DNA of 5,233 nucleotides from an uncultured Eubacteriales bacterium (GCA_900322105.1 ONYV01000104.1:1-5233), one strand, 5' to 3'; shown: positions 1 through 5,233, numbered from the stretch's first letter. Translations and numbers: made by a program. The notes: generated by a model not told the origin, from the sequence alone.

Positions 1-171
1 TACAACGTCCATCAGTTCGTCATAATCGCCCTCGATCGCCGTTTCAAAGGGTCCCACATAACAGGTCAGTCCCGTGCTTTTGATGTAGGCGATCACCTCA
101 TCGACGATCCTGATGAGTTCCTCATCGTTTTCAGCGGCGGGTAAGGTCTGAATTGCTACACTTGCGTTCAT
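1..171 (-). CDS. Thiamine-binding protein, MTH1187/YkoF-like family (5' part, runs off the left edge)
   Basis: The first 57 codons are visible, starting at ATG 171-169 and open to the window edge. The start MNASVAIQTLP, followed by an acidic helix (ENDEELIRIVDEVIAYIKSTG) and the motif YVGPFETAIEGDYDEL, is typical of the small (about 95-100 aa) ferredoxin-like thiamine-binding family (Pfam Thiamine_BP, formerly DUF77). Members bind thiamine or related pyrimidine compounds in the cytoplasm and are often encoded beside thiamine or precursor ABC transporters. The start is fixed by an AGGAGG site 7 nt upstream. The gene sits directly behind a TPP riboswitch, which independently supports a thiamine role. 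Transporter genes probably follow, but they are outside the window. About 40 C-terminal residues are not seen. The precise ligand and partner are inferred from family and context. Confidence 0.88.
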   Translation of the reverse strand, partial: MNASVAIQTLPAAENDEELIRIVDEVIAYIKSTGLTCYVGPFETAIEGDYDELMDVV

Positions 172-178
172 GATAATT

Positions 179-184
179 CCTCCT
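179..184 (-). promoter_or_regulatory. Ribosome binding site of the thiamine-binding protein gene
   Basis: A perfect AGGAGG on the minus strand lies 7 nt before the ATG at 171. It also lies just past the T-run of the riboswitch terminator, so it is transcribed only when the terminator is bypassed. This fits control by transcription termination and not by RBS masking. Confidence 0.9.
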
Positions 185-191
185 GTAAAAC

Positions 192-226
192 AAAAAAATT
201 AAAGCACTGCGAATAAACGCAGTGCT
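192..226 (-). terminator. Intrinsic terminator of the TPP riboswitch expression platform
   Basis: Read on the minus strand, AGCACTGCG (226-218) and CGCAGTGCT (211-203) form a perfect 9-bp stem with a 6-nt loop. The stem is followed by TTAATTTTTTT (202-192). It lies between the aptamer and the start codon, the classic arrangement for a Gram-positive OFF riboswitch in which TPP binding allows the terminator to form. Confidence 0.92.
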
Positions 227-240
227 CCGATAACAAAACT

Positions 241-332
241 GAAACGAGCTCCCTACGTCGGCATTATCCGCATCAGGTAAAGGGTCGAGGTTCGCAACCT
301 CCTCTCAGCCTGTTTACAAGCTCCCCTGTTTC
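241..332 (-). ncRNA. TPP riboswitch aptamer (thi-box)
   Basis: The minus strand carries the diagnostic thi-box elements in order. They are a closing helix P1 (GAAAC 332-328 with GTTTC 245-241), a G-rich P2 strand (327-323) facing ACCCT (285-281), and a P3 hairpin ending in the conserved CTGAGA (about 321-303). An extra P3a hairpin follows (GAGGTT/AACCTC, 301-287), then ACCTGATGCGGATAATGCC and CGTAGGGA (about 279-250), which form the pyrophosphate-sensing arm. TPP binds the CUGAGA pocket through its pyrimidine and the P4/P5 arm through its pyrophosphate. The aptamer starts at about the +1 predicted from the promoter, so almost no leader precedes it. Downstream come a terminator and a thiamine-binding protein gene. 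Identification is essentially certain from the conserved bases; the exact stem ends were drawn by hand. Confidence 0.97.
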
Positions 333-339
333 TTTGGCT

Positions 340-368
340 ATTGTATCACCATTTTCTCTCTTTGTCAA
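340..368 (-). promoter_or_regulatory. Sigma-A promoter of the TPP-riboswitch transcription unit
   Basis: On the minus strand a perfect -35 box TTGACA (368-363) is followed by a 17-nt spacer and the -10 box TACAAT (345-340), one mismatch from consensus. The expected start is at about 333-335, immediately before the aptamer's first helix. The sequence upstream (about 369-440) is AT-rich and could act as an UP-like element. Regulation would come from the riboswitch, since no operator-like repeat overlaps the boxes. Confidence 0.9.
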
Positions 369-406
369 TTCCTTCTTTTCATTTTCCCGGGATTTTTGAA
401 TAAGTT

Positions 407-438
407 AAAAAAATGAAAAGTTTTGATCAAAATTTTTC
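407..438 (-). terminator. Probable terminator of the topA transcription unit
   Basis: On the minus strand an AT-only stem forms around the palindrome TTTTGATCAAAA (432-421). It can be extended by GAAAA/TTTTC-type pairing with one bulged base, and it is followed by CATTTTTTT (T-run 413-407). This is the only place between topA and the next promoter where a stem is followed directly by a T-run. The stem is weak, having no G-C pairs except near the ends, so it may work together with the stronger hairpins at 454-501. Function is inferred from layout. Confidence 0.45.
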
Positions 439-453
439 AAAAGTTTGCGGATT

Positions 454-501
454 CCAAAGGCAGAGCCTTTGGCAGGCGGTTTGGAGGACGCTATCCTCCA
501 A
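454..501. repeat. Two tandem perfect hairpins after topA (possible dispersed intergenic repeat)
   Basis: Two perfect inverted repeats lie side by side. The first is CCAAAGGC, loop AGA, GCCTTTGG (454-472); the second is TTGGAGGA, loop CGCTA, TCCTCCAA (481-501). The second begins 6 nt after the topA stop codon. Neither is followed by a T-run on the minus strand, so they are not textbook intrinsic terminators. They may protect the 3' end of the topA transcript or assist the weak terminator at 407-438. The double-hairpin form resembles REP-like intergenic elements that I recall from related gut Firmicutes, but copy number cannot be judged from one window. Confidence 0.6.
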
Positions 502-506
502 CATTC

Positions 507-2645
507 TCAGGGGGTGTGGGGATCGGAGATGACGGCTTCTTGGGTGACGACTGCATCTTCGGTGTCATCGTCACGCATATAGCCGCACCCTTCTGTGGCG
601 CAGAACAGCTTTGGCTGCTTGCCTTTCTTTTTGAACAGCGTGCCGCCGCACTGCGGGCATTTTTGCTCTGTGGGCTGATTCCATGATATAAAATGACAGT
701 TCGGAAAACAGGAACAGCCGTAAAATTCTCTGCCGCGCTTGGACTTTCTGACAATGACATCGCCGCCGCATTTCGGACAGGCAACGCCGATCTTGCTGAC
801 CATTTTGACGATGTTTTTGCAGTCGGGATATCCGCTGCAGGCAATGAACCTGCCGTATCTGCCGAACTTGACGACCATCGGCTTGCCGCATTTGTCACAG
901 ATCAGATCGGTCTTGTCCTCCTCCAATTCGATCTTGACACCCTTCATCTCTTCCTTAGCTTCTTTCAGCGTCTTGTCAAAATCACCGTAAAAGTCTGTCA
1001 GCAACTCTACCCACCCGTAAGTGCCTTCCTCAACGGTATCTAAGTTCTTCTCCATCTGGGCGGTGAACTTCACGTTGACGATCTTCGGGAAACAGTCTTC
1101 CATCAGCTTTGTCGTTACTTCTCCCAATTCGGTAGGAAACAGCGTCTTGGCTTCTCTTTTGACATACCCTCTGGATGTAATGGTAGAGATCGTTGCAGCA
1201 TAAGTGGACGGTCTGCCGATGCCGTATTCTTCCATCGCCTTGATGAGCGATGCTTCGGTATAGCGTGCAGGCGGCTGTGTGAAGTGCTGATTCGGGATCA
1301 TTTCTTTCACTTTCAAAGGCATATCCTTTTCCAGCGGCGGCAGCTCGGATTCCTTTTCCTCTTCGCTGTTGTCGGTGCTTTCCACATACAGCACCGTATA
1401 GCCGTCAAAGTCCACACGATAGCCTGAGGCTTTGAAGAGATAGCCGCCGACATTGATATCCGCCTGTGTGGTCTTATGGATGCATTCCGCCATCTGGCAG
1501 GCGATAAAACGATCCCAGATCAGCTTGTAGAGCTTATACTGGTCGCTTGACAGGCTGTTTTTGACAGCGGCAGGCTCCAGACTGACGGTCGTAGGACGGA
1601 TCGCTTCGTGACCGTCCTGCGCATTGGAACGGGATTTGAAACGTCTTGGCGAGTTTGCAGGCAGATAGTTTTCTCCCCACTTGCCCTTGATAAATTCCTG
1701 CGCCGCACTCAGGGCATCTTCGGAAAGTCTGAGAGAGTCGGTTCTCATATAGGTGATCAGACCGACCGCACCCATTCCTTCGATCTCTACGCCTTCATAC
1801 AGTTCCTGCGCCACTTTCATAGTGCGCTTTGACTGAAATCCTAACTTACGGGATGCCTCCTGCTGCAGGGTAGAGGTGATAAACGGCGGAGCAGGCTGAC
1901 GTTTTCTGGTGCCGTGACGCAGTTTTTCCACAAACGGCTGCGCATCCTTCATAGCGTCCAGCAAAGTCTGCGCCTGTGTCCGGTCGGTGATCTTGATCTT
2001 TCCGTTCTGATCTCCGTAAAAAGCAGCCGAAAACGCCTTTCTGCTGCCCTTTGGAATAAACTTGGCATCTATGCTCCAGTATTCTTCGGGCTTGAAGGCT
2101 CTGATCTGGTTTTCACGGTCAACGATCATGCGAACGGCAACCGACTGTACACGTCCTGCGGAAAGTCCCTTGCGGATCTTCTGCGACAAAAACGGGCTGA
2201 GCTTATAACCCACCAGACGGTCAAGGATCCGTCTTGCCTGCTGGGCATTCACCAGATCAATATCGATCTTTCGGGGAGACGCCATTCCGTTTTTAACGCC
2301 TGTGTCTGTGATCTCATTAAATGTAACACGGTTGTTATCTTCGAGATCCAGCCCCAGAAGGTAGGCAAGATGCCAGGAGATCGCCTCTCCTTCACGATCG
2401 GGGTCGGTCGCAAGATAGACATAATCGCTTTTTTCGGCGAGCTTTATCAACTCATCCGCCAATTTTTCCTTGCCCTTGATGAGTTCATACTTCGGGGCAA
2501 ATTTTTTCTTAATATCCACGCTGAGCCTGTTAGGGTTCAGATCACGTATGTGTCCCATAGAGGCGACGACTTCATAACCCGGTCCGAGATATTTTTTGAT
2601 AGTCTTTGCCTTTGCAGGCGACTCAACGATAACAAGCTTTGACAT
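507..2645 (-). CDS. topA: DNA topoisomerase I (type IA), TopA
   Basis: This 712-residue type IA topoisomerase relaxes negative supercoils by cutting one strand through a 5'-phosphotyrosine and passing the other. The Toprim domain opens the protein (KLVIVESPAKAKTIKKYLG, Glu8) and carries the Mg-binding DPDRE motif (Asp81, Asp83, Glu85). The catalytic tyrosine is Tyr299 in GLITYMRTDS, with the helper Arg301 beside it. RILDRLVGYKLSP (about 139-151) and SAGRVQSVAVR (162-172) are further hallmarks. At the C-terminus three four-cysteine zinc ribbons bind ssDNA: about 583-609, 623-650 and 663-687. The second has an extra cysteine. An acidic tail of about 20 residues, ending DPHTP, follows. The start at ATG 2645 is chosen because GGAGG lies 5 nt upstream and the family begins at this residue; an earlier in-frame start would overlap dprA. 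The gene starts 16 nt after the dprA stop, implying co-transcription. Length and motifs are complete. Confidence 0.98.
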   Translation of the reverse strand: MSKLVIVESPAKAKTIKKYLGPGYEVVASMGHIRDLNPNRLSVDIKKKFAPKYELIKGKEKLADELIKLAEKSDYVYLATDPDREGEAISWHLAYLLGLDLEDNNRVTFNEITDTGVKNGMASPRKIDIDLVNAQQARRILDRLVGYKLSPFLSQKIRKGLSAGRVQSVAVRMIVDRENQIRAFKPEEYWSIDAKFIPKGSRKAFSAAFYGDQNGKIKITDRTQAQTLLDAMKDAQPFVEKLRHGTRKRQPAPPFITSTLQQEASRKLGFQSKRTMKVAQELYEGVEIEGMGAVGLITYMRTDSLRLSEDALSAAQEFIKGKWGENYLPANSPRRFKSRSNAQDGHEAIRPTTVSLEPAAVKNSLSSDQYKLYKLIWDRFIACQMAECIHKTTQADINVGGYLFKASGYRVDFDGYTVLYVESTDNSEEEKESELPPLEKDMPLKVKEMIPNQHFTQPPARYTEASLIKAMEEYGIGRPSTYAATISTITSRGYVKREAKTLFPTELGEVTTKLMEDCFPKIVNVKFTAQMEKNLDTVEEGTYGWVELLTDFYGDFDKTLKEAKEEMKGVKIELEEDKTDLICDKCGKPMVVKFGRYGRFIACSGYPDCKNIVKMVSKIGVACPKCGGDVIVRKSKRGREFYGCSCFPNCHFISWNQPTEQKCPQCGGTLFKKKGKQPKLFCATEGCGYMRDDDTEDAVVTQEAVISDPHTP

Positions 2646-2650
2646 ATGAT

Positions 2651-2655
2651 CCTCC
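2651..2655 (-). promoter_or_regulatory. topA ribosome binding site, fixes the start at 2645
   Basis: GGAGG on the minus strand lies 5 nt before ATG 2645. The alternative in-frame start at 2684 lies inside the end of dprA and would add 13 residues not found at the N-terminus of TopA proteins. Confidence 0.85.
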
Positions 2656-2661
2656 GAATGT

Positions 2662-3996
2662 TTATTTTCTGATATACCGACCAAAGGATGACAGCGAGAT
2701 CAGCCCGCTCAACTCCAGCTCGGTCAAAGTCGACATTACTTCACTTGCATTCATTCTAACCAATGTTATAATTTCCGAAACACTGATCGGTGTCTCTGAA
2801 ATTGTATCATACACCGTTTTCATGGTTTCTGTCAACTGTTCCGTCGATATTTTTTTATGGTCGGTCACATTTTCCGCTGTATGGACGCCTATCTCTTTAC
2901 TTTCGCCGTCCGCTTCCGTTAACGGTGCTTTCGCCTGCGCAGTGACTTTTTTGTCTGTTTCGTCACTCTGCCGCTTTGAGGGCTTTGCTGTTTTGTTCTG
3001 AAGCGGATAGAGCATCCCGATCCCGTGAACATAGGGCATCGGACTGGTAAAATCAATGGCACGGAAGTTATTCACGATGTCATACGTGAATGTCTGCCCG
3101 AGATCGTCTGCTGTCCGCTTGTTGGTATTGTACCAATCGAGCAGCATTTCATACCGATAGACAAGCCCGGCGCCCATTGCGATCAGCCCGTTGGTACCGA
3201 AACTATTTCGGTTATCTATATTGCCCGGAACGGCAAACAGCGGTCTGCGATGCAGCGCAGCATATGACGCAGTGATGAGCGATCCGCTTTTAGGACCTGC
3301 CTCTACCACCATGACGGCATCTGAAAGCCCTGAGATCAGGCGGTTTCTGTCGGGATAGGAATAATTGGTAGCGCCGGCATCGGGCGGATATTCCGAGATC
3401 AGCGCTCCTCTCTTCGTCACCTCCTGCCGCAGTCTTTGACCTGCTTTCGGGAATGGTGAGTTGATGCCGCAGCCAAGCACGCAGATGGTACTGCCGCCTG
3501 CAAGCAAAGCGCCTCTGTGCGATTCCGTGTCGATGCCTTCCGCGCCGCCGCTGATGATCAGCGCTTCGTTTCTTGTCAGCTGAAAGCCAAATTCATAGGC
3601 GATCTGTTTGCCCAAAAGAGAGGGCGTTCTGGTACCGACCATCGCAAGCTTCATCCTGTCGAGATCAGGCATTTTACCTTTGATATAAAGCACCAACGGC
3701 GGAGACGGGATATTTCTCAGTGATTCGGGATAGGCGCTGTCAAAGAAAGACAGCACATCAATGCCGCATTCCAGACATCTCTGATAGATGCTTTCCGCAG
3801 GCTTCAGATCTCTCAGAGCGATCCTTCTGAACTCTGTTCTGCTGAACAGTCCGCATATTTTCAGCTCCATCTCATCGGCTTCATAAATATGCTGTGCGCT
3901 GCCGAAATACGCCGCTATTTCCGTCACCTGCGGACATTTCACACTCAAAACGCTTTGCAGCCAGATATCATAAACGTGCTGTTCTGCCATAACCAT
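2662..3996 (-). CDS. dprA: DNA-processing protein DprA (Smf)
   Basis: DprA binds incoming ssDNA in the cytoplasm and loads RecA on it during natural transformation; the gene is also kept in bacteria not known to be competent. The protein is 444 aa from the chosen start. An N-terminal helical region (about 1-75) precedes the Rossmann-like domain. That domain shows MVGTRTPS (119-126), ISGGAEGIDTESHRGALLAGG (148-168), the phosphate-binding SYPDRNRLISGLS (213-225), VVEAGPKSGSLITA (230-243) and FAVPG (254-258). A Lys/Glu/Thr-rich linker of roughly 75-95 residues (about 291-385) follows, then a winged-helix C-terminal domain (about 388-444, VSEIITLVRMNASEVMSTL). The linker makes it longer than the common 290-380 aa. 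The start is uncertain among GTG 3999, ATG 3996 and ATG 3990; 3996 is best spaced (5 nt) from GAAGGG. It begins about 21 nt after the methyltransferase stop and is followed closely by topA. Confidence 0.96.
   Translation of the reverse strand: MVMAEQHVYDIWLQSVLSVKCPQVTEIAAYFGSAQHIYEADEMELKICGLFSRTEFRRIALRDLKPAESIYQRCLECGIDVLSFFDSAYPESLRNIPSPPLVLYIKGKMPDLDRMKLAMVGTRTPSLLGKQIAYEFGFQLTRNEALIISGGAEGIDTESHRGALLAGGSTICVLGCGINSPFPKAGQRLRQEVTKRGALISEYPPDAGATNYSYPDRNRLISGLSDAVMVVEAGPKSGSLITASYAALHRRPLFAVPGNIDNRNSFGTNGLIAMGAGLVYRYEMLLDWYNTNKRTADDLGQTFTYDIVNNFRAIDFTSPMPYVHGIGMLYPLQNKTAKPSKRQSDETDKKVTAQAKAPLTEADGESKEIGVHTAENVTDHKKISTEQLTETMKTVYDTISETPISVSEIITLVRMNASEVMSTLTELELSGLISLSSFGRYIRK
2806..2835 (-). 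promoter_or_regulatory. Candidate internal promoter for topA, within dprA
   Basis: The minus strand carries a perfect TTGACA (2835-2830), an 18-nt spacer and TATGAT (2811-2806, one mismatch from TATAAT). The predicted start at about 2799 is roughly 150 nt before the topA start codon. The boxes fall in the codons for the DprA winged-helix domain, so they could arise by chance from codon use. Separate topA transcription would be biologically sensible, since topA expression is often tuned to supercoiling. Function is unproven. Confidence 0.4.
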
Positions 3997-4001
3997 CACT
4001 G

Positions 4002-4007
4002 CCCTTC
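4002..4007 (-). promoter_or_regulatory. dprA ribosome binding site, favours the start at 3996
   Basis: GAAGGG on the minus strand ends 5 nt before ATG 3996, 2 nt before GTG 3999 and 11 nt before ATG 3990. The middle option has the most usual spacing, though 3990 (MAEQHVYD) remains possible. Confidence 0.55.
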
Positions 4008-4017
4008 ATTTGAAGTT

Positions 4018-4797
4018 TTATCCCTGCAGCGCATACAGCAGGATCGCCGCTGCTGCCGCTGCATTGAGCGATTCCGCTCTCCCTTTCATATTGATCCGTA
4101 CACTCTGACGGCAAGCGCCGATCGTTTCCTGCTTGAGTCCGTTCCCTTCGTTGCCGATCAGCATGATGCCTCCTTTGGAAAAATCGACTGTGTGAAGATC
4201 GTCCGCTTCATGCGGAGTAGAGGCAAAGGTCGGTATGCCCTGCTTTGTCACGGTACGGATAAAGTCCGTGAACTGCTCCGCTATCATGATCGGCACACGA
4301 AACACTGCTCCCATGCTTCCTCTGATGACCTTGGGAGAATAGATGTCGCAGCAGTCAGACGACAGTATCACGCCGTCCGTGCCGAGCGCTTCGGCGGTTC
4401 GCAGGATCGTCCCGAGGTTCTGCGGATCCTGAATATTTTCCAGAGCCGCATAACGTCCCTGATTACTAATTGTAAACGATCCTATGCTTTTGTCAAGCCT
4501 TTTTACAATACACAAAAATCCCTGCGGCGCAGCGGTATCTGACAGTTTCTTGAAAAGTGCTTCGCTGATCTCCACTGTTTTCTGTGCATAAGCGCTGACA
4601 CGGGCAAATTCTTCGGGGTATTTCTTTTGAGCGGTGTTCGTATAGAGAAAATGCGTGATCTGTGCGCCCGACAAAACGCCGTCCACACACAGCCGTACCC
4701 CCTCAGCCACAAAGCAATCCTTCTCTCGACGATGCTTTGCGCTGCTCATCAGCTTTGCTGTGTCTTTTATCAGTTCATTATCCTTTGCAGTAATCAT
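4018..4797 (-). CDS. SpoU/TrmH-family RNA 2'-O-methyltransferase
   Basis: This 259-aa SPOUT-fold enzyme is expected to transfer a methyl group from S-adenosylmethionine to a ribose 2'-OH in rRNA or tRNA. An N-terminal substrate-binding domain of the SpoU_sub_bind type (about 1-100, with FVAEGVRLCVDG at 29-40) is followed by the knotted catalytic domain with all three signature motifs. Motif 1 is DPQNLGTILRTAEALG (124-139, including the conserved Asn and Arg), motif 2 is LIGNEGNGL (213-221), and motif 3 is ESLNAAAAAAILLYAL (242-257). The two-domain form and length match RlmB/YsgA-like proteins rather than the short TrmL type. The modified nucleotide cannot be read from the sequence, so no gene symbol is given. 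The start is ATG 4797, 7 nt after an AAGGAG site; a TTG two codons earlier is only 1 nt from that site. It lies about 21 nt after the upstream kinase-like gene and about 21 nt before dprA, in one apparent operon. Confidence 0.93.
   Translation of the reverse strand: MITAKDNELIKDTAKLMSSAKHRREKDCFVAEGVRLCVDGVLSGAQITHFLYTNTAQKKYPEEFARVSAYAQKTVEISEALFKKLSDTAAPQGFLCIVKRLDKSIGSFTISNQGRYAALENIQDPQNLGTILRTAEALGTDGVILSSDCCDIYSPKVIRGSMGAVFRVPIMIAEQFTDFIRTVTKQGIPTFASTPHEADDLHTVDFSKGGIMLIGNEGNGLKQETIGACRQSVRINMKGRAESLNAAAAAAILLYALQG
4469..4496 (-). promoter_or_regulatory. Weak candidate internal promoter upstream of dprA
   Basis: The minus strand has a perfect TTGACA (4496-4491), a 16-nt spacer and TACAAT (4474-4469), inside the methyltransferase gene. 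A transcript from it would start near 4462, about 465 nt before dprA, with a partial methyltransferase reading frame as leader. The boxes match well, but the long leader and the coding location make chance a real possibility. Confidence 0.25.
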
Positions 4798-4804
4798 CTT
4801 CAAG

Positions 4805-4810
4805 CTCCTT
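4805..4810 (-). promoter_or_regulatory. Methyltransferase ribosome binding site, fixes the start at 4797
   Basis: AAGGAG on the minus strand lies 7 nt before ATG 4797. The in-frame TTG at 4803-4801 is separated from it by a single base and is therefore an unlikely start. Confidence 0.8.
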
Positions 4811-4818
4811 GCCGCACG

Positions 4819-5233
4819 TTAGTTCCGCTTTGTACCGTCAGCATCATTTTCCTGCATCCATCGGAGAATGCTGTCTTTCATGGTATAGACTGTATCGGCG
4901 ATCGTCAGGCCTTTAGTTTCAATCGTGATATCTGCCTGCTGCTGATACATCGGCAGCCTTTCCTCATAAAGATCCTTCAGCGTCTGCCCCTTGTGTATCG
5001 CCACTCCTCTTTTTGTCAGATCGCCAAGCCGCTTCTCGATCTCTTCATAAGGAAGATGGATATACACAACGATCCCGATTTGTCTGTAATGTGTCATTGC
5101 TTCTTTGCCGTAGATGGCGCTGCCGCCTGTTGCGATCACTGTTTTTTTCGGGTTCAGAGAAGCGTTGATGCGGTTTTCGATCTTTAGAAAAGCATCCAGG
5201 CCTTCCTCCCTGATGATCTCTGACAACAGTCTG
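4819..5233 (-). CDS. aroK: Shikimate-kinase-like small-molecule kinase (3' part, runs off the right edge)
   Basis: The last 137 residues and the TAA stop are visible. The frame is open to the right edge, so the N-terminal Walker A loop is not seen. Shikimate kinase phosphorylates the 3-hydroxyl of shikimate with ATP in the chorismate pathway. Family features are TVIATGGSAIYG (visible residues 31-42, the substrate-side glycine loop), a LID segment starting LTKRG, and the conserved KDLYEERLPMYQQQADITIET. Two expected shikimate contacts are altered. The FRxxE arginine is leucine (AFLKIE, Leu16 visible) and the GGG loop reads GGS. PLL in the LID RPLL motif is replaced by GVA. The fold assignment is firm, but the substrate is doubtful, so the symbol is provisional. 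The TTG at 5226 is internal, not a start, because homologous sequence continues upstream. It is the first visible gene of the run leading to topA, with about 21 nt to the next start. Confidence 0.75.
   Translation of the reverse strand, partial: RLLSEIIREEGLDAFLKIENRINASLNPKKTVIATGGSAIYGKEAMTHYRQIGIVVYIHLPYEEIEKRLGDLTKRGVAIHKGQTLKDLYEERLPMYQQQADITIETKGLTIADTVYTMKDSILRWMQENDADGTKRN

Noticed and set aside
383..394. CCCGGG palindrome upstream of the thiamine-unit promoter as an operator
   Set aside because: The symmetry does not extend beyond 6-8 bp and the site is about 15 nt upstream of the -35 box. The riboswitch already explains regulation.
423..686. A plus-strand 87-codon open frame over the hairpin region and topA 3' end
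   Set aside because: Its first part translates the inverted repeats and the rest is antisense to the TopA zinc ribbons. No known family is recognisable.
1914..2642. A 242-codon plus-strand open frame opposite the topA N-terminal half
   Set aside because: It lies entirely antisense to conserved TopA domains and shows no recognisable family features, so it is a shadow of topA codon use.
2646..2684. Earlier topA start giving 13 extra residues
   Set aside because: It overlaps the end of dprA, has no clear ribosome binding site, and TopA proteins start at the KLVIVESPAKAKTI block, which is preceded by GGAGG at the later ATG.
3889..4542. A 217-codon plus-strand open frame crossing the dprA/methyltransferase junction
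   Set aside because: It spans two well-supported minus-strand genes, is rich in His, Arg and Cys as expected for antisense reading, and has no known motif.
4801..4803. TTG start for the methyltransferase
   Set aside because: It is only 1 nt from the AAGGAG site, while the ATG at 4797 has normal 7-nt spacing.
5224..5226. TTG as the start of the kinase-like gene
   Set aside because: The frame continues upstream to the window edge with family-like residues, and a 135-aa protein would lack the Walker A ATP-binding loop. The gene is cut by the edge, not short.
1..5233. CRISPR array, tRNA/rRNA, insertion sequence, phage or toxin-antitoxin genes
   Set aside because: No regularly spaced repeats, cloverleaf sequences, transposase or integrase motifs, or small paired genes were seen on either strand. 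The window is almost fully occupied by housekeeping genes.

Overview
The window looks like ordinary core chromosome of a Gram-positive, Clostridia-type bacterium, probably a gut Ruminococcus/Oscillospiraceae relative. This is inferred from strong AGGAGG-type ribosome binding sites, canonical sigma-A promoter boxes, a transcription-terminating TPP riboswitch, the dprA-topA gene pair and a TopA with three C-terminal zinc ribbons. The species cannot be fixed from the sequence alone. Every supported gene lies on the minus strand, so transcription runs from high to low coordinates.

Region 1 (5233 down to 507) is a tightly packed, operon-like run. It holds the 3' part of a shikimate-kinase-like gene (cut by the window edge), a SpoU/TrmH-family RNA 2'-O-methyltransferase, the DNA-processing protein DprA, and DNA topoisomerase I (TopA). 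The gaps are only about 16-21 nt and each internal gene has its own Shine-Dalgarno sequence. The run combines small-molecule phosphorylation, RNA modification, ssDNA/recombination handling and supercoil relaxation. It is a housekeeping cluster, not a defence or mobile island. Two promoter-like boxes inside coding sequence could give dprA and topA extra transcription.

Region 2 (about 506 to 369) is non-coding. It has two perfect short hairpins just after the topA stop, then an AT-rich palindrome followed by a T-run on the minus strand. It probably ends topA transcription and resembles a dispersed intergenic hairpin element.

Region 3 (368 to 1) is a separate transcription unit: a consensus sigma-A promoter, a complete TPP (thi-box) riboswitch aptamer, an intrinsic terminator, a strong RBS, and the first 57 codons of a thiamine-binding protein of the MTH1187/YkoF-like family. 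A mutually exclusive antiterminator pairing can be drawn that uses conserved aptamer bases, which fits an OFF switch at high TPP. A thiamine/precursor transport operon probably continues beyond the left edge.

No RNA genes other than the riboswitch, no CRISPR array, no insertion sequence and no phage genes were found. The points most worth checking are the shikimate-kinase-like protein, which lacks a key shikimate-binding arginine, the hairpin element after topA, the riboswitch antiterminator and a candidate internal topA promoter. I do not see a previously undescribed system here.
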